Shown one piece after another: positions 60,046-64,000 of a stretch of DNA of 64,000 nt (the first letter of the stretch is position 1; each line of letters opens with the position of its first letter). A model generated the notes under the pieces. That model ran no database searches and had not been told where the DNA came from. It was given only the letters and a program-made list of their open reading frames with translations. The position numbers and the translations under genes are program-made. The stretch comes from CAIUGU01 sp963819685 (lineage in GTDB: Bacteria; Pseudomonadota; Gammaproteobacteria; Steroidobacterales; Steroidobacteraceae): positions 62,001 through 126,000 of the forward strand of contig CAWFXI010000009.1 of NCBI GenBank assembly GCA_963819685.1. Reading direction: 5' to 3'.

Positions 60046-60384
60046 TCAACGCAGGCTACCCTGCGTGGAGATGCCGGACTCCGCTGTATTACCAGCGACC
60101 GCCGCCACCACCACGCCGCCGCCGCCGCCACGTGAACCGCCAGTCTTTTCCTGCGCTTCATTCACCTTGAGGGCACGACCATCCATCTGGTGGCCGTTCA
60201 GGCTCTGAATGGCGCGGGCGGCATCCGTCTTTGGCATTTCGACAAAGCCGAAGCCACGGGGACGGCCCGTGTCGCGGTCGTTGATCAGGGCAACGGAGTC
60301 AACCGTGCCGTGCTGTGAGAAGAGGGCGCGCACTGCGTTTTCGTCGGCAGTGAACGGAAGATTACCTACGTAGATTTTGCTCAT
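60046..60384 (-). CDS. RRM RNA-binding protein with glycine-rich tail (tail probably frameshifted)
   Basis: Starts at MSKIYVGNLPF (60384). One RRM of about 75 residues with RNP2 IYVGNL and RNP1 RGFGFVEM, then a Gly-rich tail. As read, the tail turns into GVVVAAVAGNTAE and stops at 60046. One base away, the frame reads RGGGGGRW-stop (ending 60089), the usual tail of these bacterial cold-inducible RNA-binding proteins. The switch point is a run of five GGC codons, so one base is likely missing or was lost. RNA chaperone role at low temperature is known for the family. Confidence 0.85.
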   Translation of the reverse strand: MSKIYVGNLPFTADENAVRALFSQHGTVDSVALINDRDTGRPRGFGFVEMPKTDAARAIQSLNGHQMDGRALKVNEAQEKTGGSRGGGGGVVVAAVAGNTAESGISTQGSLR

Positions 60385-60754
60385 GGAAATGGACTCAACA
60401 ATAGAAATTTGAAACTGTGCTCCCCGTGACGCGTCCTTGACGGGACCTGCTACAGGGGCGAGCTTCAACGAAAATGACAGTTCCGGCCGGATTACCATAA
60501 CGCGTATTCACGCGTACGGACTTCCAGGCCAGGGCTGTCGCCTTAGGTTCGAAGGCAATTCGGATTTGAAGGCCAGAAGGGGTAGGCTTTACCAAGCTAA
60601 AGCCTTGGAAGGCGGAACCGGACGGCGGACAAAGGAGAAAAAGCTCACGAGCCGCTGCGCACTATACGCGCCTCAAGACGCTCGCGTACGGCTATTTTCG
60701 CGGAAAGCCCTTCGGGATCTCGTAATTGGCGTCAATAGGGTATAGGGTGGCCGG
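60385..60754. other. intergenic region upstream of the RRM gene
   Basis: 370 bases between two divergent genes. The half next to 60384 is likely the RRM gene's 5' leader; such genes often have long leaders. A plus-strand open frame at 60437-60745 has no recognisable content, signal or ribosome binding site and is not called. No riboswitch or palindrome recognised. Confidence 0.4.
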
Positions 60755-61027
60755 ATGACCAACCCTGAAAATGAGCCCACTCGCGTCGCTACACCAGATG
60801 ACTCCTACCTGCTGGTGTCAATTTCCAAGTCCCGCTCGCCAGTCGGCCCCGACGAACGGGACTGGCACAAGTATGTCATTTCGCAGGGGACCAACAGGAT
60901 TGTTGGCCATCGACCGGGCAGTCCCGACGAAGCCCGCCGTGCGGTCGAAGAGCTCATTACGCAGCTCAATTCACGACGTATCGTCAAACCGAGCCGCGTC
61001 CACCTGACCTTAAGCAAGAAATCCTGA
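60755..61027 (+). CDS. conserved small protein, unknown
   Basis: 90 residues, no signal. Segments SYLLVSISKSRSPVGPDERDWHKYVISQG and VHLTLSKK (first one given in part: SYLLVSISKSRSPVGP, ERDWHKYVISQG) are alike to small proteins I recall in Xanthomonadales-like genomes. Beta-rich then one helix (DEARRAVEELITQLNSRR). Function unknown. Confidence 0.72.
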   Translation: MTNPENEPTRVATPDDSYLLVSISKSRSPVGPDERDWHKYVISQGTNRIVGHRPGSPDEARRAVEELITQLNSRRIVKPSRVHLTLSKKS

Positions 61028-61057
61028 CGGCCAGCACCGGTGCCGGCCTGGCGGGAT

Positions 61058-61393
61058 TCAGGCTGCTGCAGGCCGCGGCGCTACTTTGGCTTCAGCGCGC
61101 TGACGCTGTTCTACCTTGACCTGGTCCAGGCTGAGTTCGGTATTCCGGGCCACTACTTCCAGCAACGGATGATCTGCCTTCAGCGGCAGTACGAGTCCAT
61201 GCAGTCTTTCCCACACGCGAATGCGCATTTCCGGCGTGTTGCGCATGGCCGTCTGTTCGGCCAGTTCGCCCAGCCGGCGTTCATTGGCCTCCGCCTGCTC
61301 CAGCGCAATGCGCCGGCGAGTATCGACGATGAGATCAGCGGCGTGTTTCGGCGATGCCTGAATCGGATGCTCTGACCATTTGTGCAACGCCAT
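61058..61393 (-). CDS. small helical protein, unknown
   Basis: About 111 residues from the ATG at 61393 (AGAGGA upstream). All-helical, charged (RRRIALEQAEANERRLGELA, MRIRVWERLHGLVLPL). No signal or known domain; an Ala/Pro tail. A longer frame from 61483 would enter the hairpin array and is less likely. Confidence 0.65.
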   Translation of the reverse strand: MALHKWSEHPIQASPKHAADLIVDTRRRIALEQAEANERRLGELAEQTAMRNTPEMRIRVWERLHGLVLPLKADHPLLEVVARNTELSLDQVKVEQRQRAEAKVAPRPAAA

Positions 61394-61470
61394 GACAGTT
61401 CCTCTTGCGGGTGAGTGGGCACAGTACCACCGCGGCTTCATGGCCGTGCAGGTTTCGCGTTCGTCGTTTG

Positions 61471-61636
61471 CAGGGTGATGCAAAAGTCTGTCCCTGCCTT
61501 TTGCATCTGGATCCAGCGAAAAGCGTGGTTTTCACTGGCTCCCGAAATCAATGAGTTGGAACCCATCGATTTCGCCGAGTCGTCCGTGACTCGGGACAAC
61601 AGGGCGATGCAAGTTTTGCTTTGCATTGCCCTGTTG
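61471..61636. repeat. array of six consecutive hairpins (MITE-like or structured RNA)
   Basis: Six inverted repeats lie head to tail: GATGCAAAAG/CTTTTGCATC (61477-61507), CTGGATCCAG (61507-61516), GAAAA/TTTTC (61518-61533), CGAAATC/GATTTCG (61543-61574), CGAGTC/GACTCG (61576-61593) and a 15-of-16 pair (61597-61612 with 61621-61636). The outer ends, CAGGGTGATGCAA at 61471 and an inverted near-copy at 61621-61633, are themselves imperfect inverted repeats (11 of 13). No coding sequence. It fills most of the 254-base gap between two minus-strand genes. Confidence 0.65.
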
Positions 61637-61647
61637 GTAGTTGCTGT

Positions 61648-62883
61648 TCACTGCAGCAAGTCGAGGCGCGGAGGCGTCCATCCGGGAATGTAGGAAGGGC
61701 ATTCGTCGGTCAACGGACCCACTTTGATTTCGGCCAGGCCGAGCTCAGGCTCACGATCGTAACGCATGTCTCCAAAGACCCACCCGTCGCCTTGCATGAC
61801 AGCCCACGGCACCCGGGCGAAGTGCATCAGAGCGCGAACCGAACAGTAACTCGAGTTCAGTGACCCGACCAGATCCTGTGGCATCGCGAGTTCTCCGAGC
61901 CATGCGATTTCTGCCGTCGATTCTGCAGGCGTGGGTGACAACGGTGCGGTTGATGCTGTGCCCAGGGTTCGCTGCGGACACTGTTGTGCGGAGAGCCAGT
62001 CAGGCAGCGACGCGAGCGTGGCCTTGCGAACAATGTATTCACCGCCTTCAGTCTGCAGCGCGAACACTTCCCGGCAGAACGGATTGACGGGCATCGGTGT
62101 CAGCACGCGATCAAGGGTTCTGGCAGTCGGAAACCTGTCTGTCAGCAGCCTCTGCATTCGAGCGTCTGCCGACGCCCCTGTCATGAAGAAAGCCGCTGTC
62201 ATCGCCAGCCACGCCCCGATGCCTGCAGCAAGTGCCGTACGCGGAGGGGTACGCCAGGCGACTAGTGCCAGCAATGCAACCAGCAATGTCAGCATCGCAG
62301 CAAGCGGCAAAGGCACCAACCCGGTCGCGAGGCTCAACAGGATCGCGCTACCCAGCGCGAGCCCGACCAGTGCCCGGGCAAACATGGTGTGCAGTGTGAA
62401 CAGTAAAGGCGTAGCGCTGACCCACAGCAGGGGCTCCACGATGAAGACCGCGTCTCCATAAAACCAGTCGTTGCGAACTGGCCAGAATGGATGCAGGCCG
62501 TAACTGTTCGTGAAATCCAGGCACAGGTGCAGGAGAGGAGCGAGCAGCGCCATCGTGAGCAGATACCGGAGGTCGGCGCGCGACCAGGCGATGTTCCGGT
62601 AGCGCAGATACAGAGTGACACTGCCCAGCATGAGCAGGGCAATGATCACTGCGCCGACGACCGTGTGAGTGTGACCACGATGCTGCAGCAGGTAGTCGAG
62701 CTTGCTGGCCGTCATGGCGGGATAGATGAAATCGGCATCGGGCAGATTGCTGCCCACAACCACGAGACCGAGTCCGAATGTTCGACGGGTACGCGCAGTC
62801 AGTCCTCCCGGTTGCGCGGACGTTGCGCGGTCGACTGTGTCGCCAACCATGGCGCCGATCAAAGTGTGGGTAATATTGTCCAT
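61648..62883 (-). CDS. DUF457/YdjM-type membrane-bound metal-dependent hydrolase
   Basis: About 412 residues, starting MDNITHTLIGAMVGD (62883). Conserved His/Asp motifs of the family: ITHTLIG, SNLPDADF, HRGHTHTVVGA and LLHLCLDFTNSYGLHP. About eight membrane helices in the first 280 residues (SVTLYLRY, LLTMALLAPLLHL, TPLLFTLHTMFARALVGLAL in part), then a soluble domain to the end. Relatives include LexA-controlled YdjM. Upstream frame to 63006 overlaps the divergent DUF2946 gene and is rejected. Confidence 0.87.
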   Translation of the reverse strand: MDNITHTLIGAMVGDTVDRATSAQPGGLTARTRRTFGLGLVVVGSNLPDADFIYPAMTASKLDYLLQHRGHTHTVVGAVIIALLMLGSVTLYLRYRNIAWSRADLRYLLTMALLAPLLHLCLDFTNSYGLHPFWPVRNDWFYGDAVFIVEPLLWVSATPLLFTLHTMFARALVGLALGSAILLSLATGLVPLPLAAMLTLLVALLALVAWRTPPRTALAAGIGAWLAMTAAFFMTGASADARMQRLLTDRFPTARTLDRVLTPMPVNPFCREVFALQTEGGEYIVRKATLASLPDWLSAQQCPQRTLGTASTAPLSPTPAESTAEIAWLGELAMPQDLVGSLNSSYCSVRALMHFARVPWAVMQGDGWVFGDMRYDREPELGLAEIKVGPLTDECPSYIPGWTPPRLDLLQ

Positions 62884-63004
62884 GTCACATAGTCTAGAAG
62901 CAGAGCCGACAACCGGCACATGAATCGACTTGCGGGGCGAAAATTCCATGCGTCCGTGGGCGGTCTTGCCGAGTCGCCCGGGTCGGCAGATACTAAGGCC
63001 TCGC

Positions 63005-63328
63005 ATGCAAGTCCGAGTCCCATTCCGTATTCGCGCCGGCCTGCTCGTCAGGGTGTTGTCCCTGGCGTTGGTGTTGGGTCAGCTCGGCGCCCAGGCGCAC
63101 GCTTATTCGCACCTGGGCCAGGATCAGCCTGGTGTTCCGAGTTCGCTGCAAAGTTGCGATCAGTGTTTGTCCTTTGCGCCGCTGCTTACCGTGGCGGGTG
63201 GCTCTCCAAGTGTGTGGATACAGTCACTCAATGACGTTGACCGGTGCCTTCCGGCGATAGAATTTCCGGTTCCCTATCGGCGGGCTTGTCCCGCTTTCCG
63301 CTCCCGCGCACCTCCTCGCTTCCTCTAG
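63005..63328 (+). CDS. DUF2946-like small secreted protein
   Basis: About 107 residues with an N-terminal hydrophobic signal (LLVRVLSLALVLGQLGAQAHA) and the family-like SCDQCLSFAPLL pair. DUF2946 proteins lie beside metal-linked outer-membrane proteins, and here the next gene (63391) begins such a protein 62 bases later. Metal handling is plausible but unproven. ATG at 63005 chosen; longer frame from 62930 lacks a good start. Confidence 0.75.
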   Translation: MQVRVPFRIRAGLLVRVLSLALVLGQLGAQAHAYSHLGQDQPGVPSSLQSCDQCLSFAPLLTVAGGSPSVWIQSLNDVDRCLPAIEFPVPYRRACPAFRSRAPPRFL

Positions 63329-63390
63329 AGCATTGATCTGCCACGGCGCGATGTCGCGCCTGTGAATGTTCGCTCGAGAGGAGGTATCCC

Positions 63391-64000
63391 ATGACGAGTT
63401 TCAAACCCATGGCGGCGCTATTGTCGCTTGCCTGGCCCTTGCTGCCGTTACCTGTTCTGGCAGCCAGCGATGAAGTGGCGGCTATGCGTGCCGAGCTGGC
63501 CGCGATGAAGACTGACTACCAGTCGCGGATCAATGATCTTGAGGCGCGGCTGAAGCAGCTGGAGTCGGCGCCGGATGCATCGGCCGCAACTGCGCCAGCT
63601 GCCGTTTCACAATCGCCTGGTGCGCGCGGCTCTGCAAGCGCTACCGCCTTCAATCCCGCCATTTCGTTGATCCTCGCGGGTAGCTATACCGACACTTCGC
63701 TGGACCCGGCGACCTGGCATATAGCAGGCTTTCAGCCGGCTGGGGGAGAGAGCGGTCCCGGCGAGCGCAGCTTCAATCTCGGCGAGTCCGAGCTTTCGTT
63801 CAGCGCCAATGTCGATCCCTATTTTTCGGCGTCGATGATTGCCGCGATAACAGGAGAGGGCGAAATCGGCGTGGAGGAGGCGTATTTCCGGACCCTCGCC
63901 CTGCCGCGCGGTTTTACCGCCAGGGGCGGGCGCTTCTTTTCGGGCTTCGGGTACCTCAATGAAGTGCACGGCCATGCGTGGGATTTCATCGACCAGCCCC
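63391..64000 (+). CDS. outer-membrane beta-barrel protein with N-terminal coiled coil (3' end outside window)
   Basis: Open from ATG 63391 (GAGGAGG, 6 bases upstream) to the end of the window, at least 203 residues. Signal peptide (AALLSLAWPLLPLPVLAAS), short coiled coil (DEVAAMRAELAAMKTDYQ, INDLEARLKQLES), linker, then barrel strands (FNPAISLILAGSYTDTS, GESELSFSANVDPYFSASM, FTARGGRFFSGFGYLNEVHG). The form matches a family of porin-like proteins encoded next to DUF2946, often zinc-linked. Partial at the right edge. Confidence 0.8.
   Translation, partial: MTSFKPMAALLSLAWPLLPLPVLAASDEVAAMRAELAAMKTDYQSRINDLEARLKQLESAPDASAATAPAAVSQSPGARGSASATAFNPAISLILAGSYTDTSLDPATWHIAGFQPAGGESGPGERSFNLGESELSFSANVDPYFSASMIAAITGEGEIGVEEAYFRTLALPRGFTARGGRFFSGFGYLNEVHGHAWDFIDQP

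Noticed and set aside
60437..60745. Open frame of 102 codons between the RRM gene and 60755
   Set aside because: No recognisable sequence, no good ribosome binding site, and it lies in the expected 5' leader of the RRM gene.
1..64000. tRNA, rRNA, integrase or prophage
   Set aside because: None recognised on reading both strands; gene content looks chromosomal.

Overview
The window reads as a contiguous chromosomal segment of a high-GC, Gram-negative, aerobic gammaproteobacterium. Likely relatives are Steroidobacteraceae, Nevskiales or Xanthomonadales. I infer this from gene content (DUF3187, DUF3570/DUF4266, SYLF, a xanthomonad-style PEP carboxylase, homogentisate pathway, RRM protein, DUF2946), not from any marker gene. 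I saw no rRNA, tRNA, phage module, transposase or CRISPR array.

Layout. 1-2,015: the end of agmatine deiminase, a DUF3187 outer-membrane protein, and a 296-bp hairpin-rich, MITE-like element. 2,014-13,819: a divergent envelope redox cluster. One arm (minus) encodes a hydrazine-synthase-alpha-like CxxCH lipoprotein, two outer-membrane barrels, a TlpA thioredoxin, a DUF4266 lipoprotein and DUF3570. The other arm (plus) encodes two CxxCH proteins and a Tat-exported DUF1501-like protein. 13,924-21,863: a patatin/BamA-like protein, a SYLF protein, an ECF sigma factor with a Ser/Thr kinase whose TPR tail is broken by frameshifts, and two small secreted proteins, one built of 13-residue repeats. 22,072-32,319: a class I cyclic-di-GMP riboswitch followed by an eleven-gene, tightly coupled run: TlpA, a coiled-coil protein, three TPR proteins, a small secreted protein, ExbB, two ExbD, an AgmX/PglI-type TonB-like protein and a small cytoplasmic protein. 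This is the strongest candidate for an undescribed system.

32,429-42,572: PEP carboxylase, a TonB-dependent receptor, fahA-hmgA (tyrosine catabolism), pbpG, DoxX and a coiled-coil protein. 42,600-50,617: a seven-gene minus-strand operon with two MmgE/PrpD proteins, TctC-TctB-TctA, an SDR lacking normal catalytic residues and a CxxCH protein, probably for uptake and breakdown of an unknown carboxylate. 50,822-64,000: HbpS/GlcG, GIY-YIG, a lipoprotein, an esterase, a NodI/NodJ-type ABC exporter, DUF4412, an OmpR/EnvZ-type two-component pair with a likely self-operator, an MFS transporter, an RRM RNA-binding protein, small conserved genes, a 163-bp array of consecutive hairpins, a DUF457 membrane protein, DUF2946 and the start of an outer-membrane protein.

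Quality caveat: at least nine single-base reading-frame breaks occur in recognisable genes (near 9.92, 14.03, 17.99-18.70 (five), 23.57 and 27.00 kb), and a tenth probable one sits in the tail of the RRM gene at 60.1 kb. Most look like one extra base. They may be sequencing or assembly errors, or real decay. I annotate the full span of each affected gene and say where the frame breaks.
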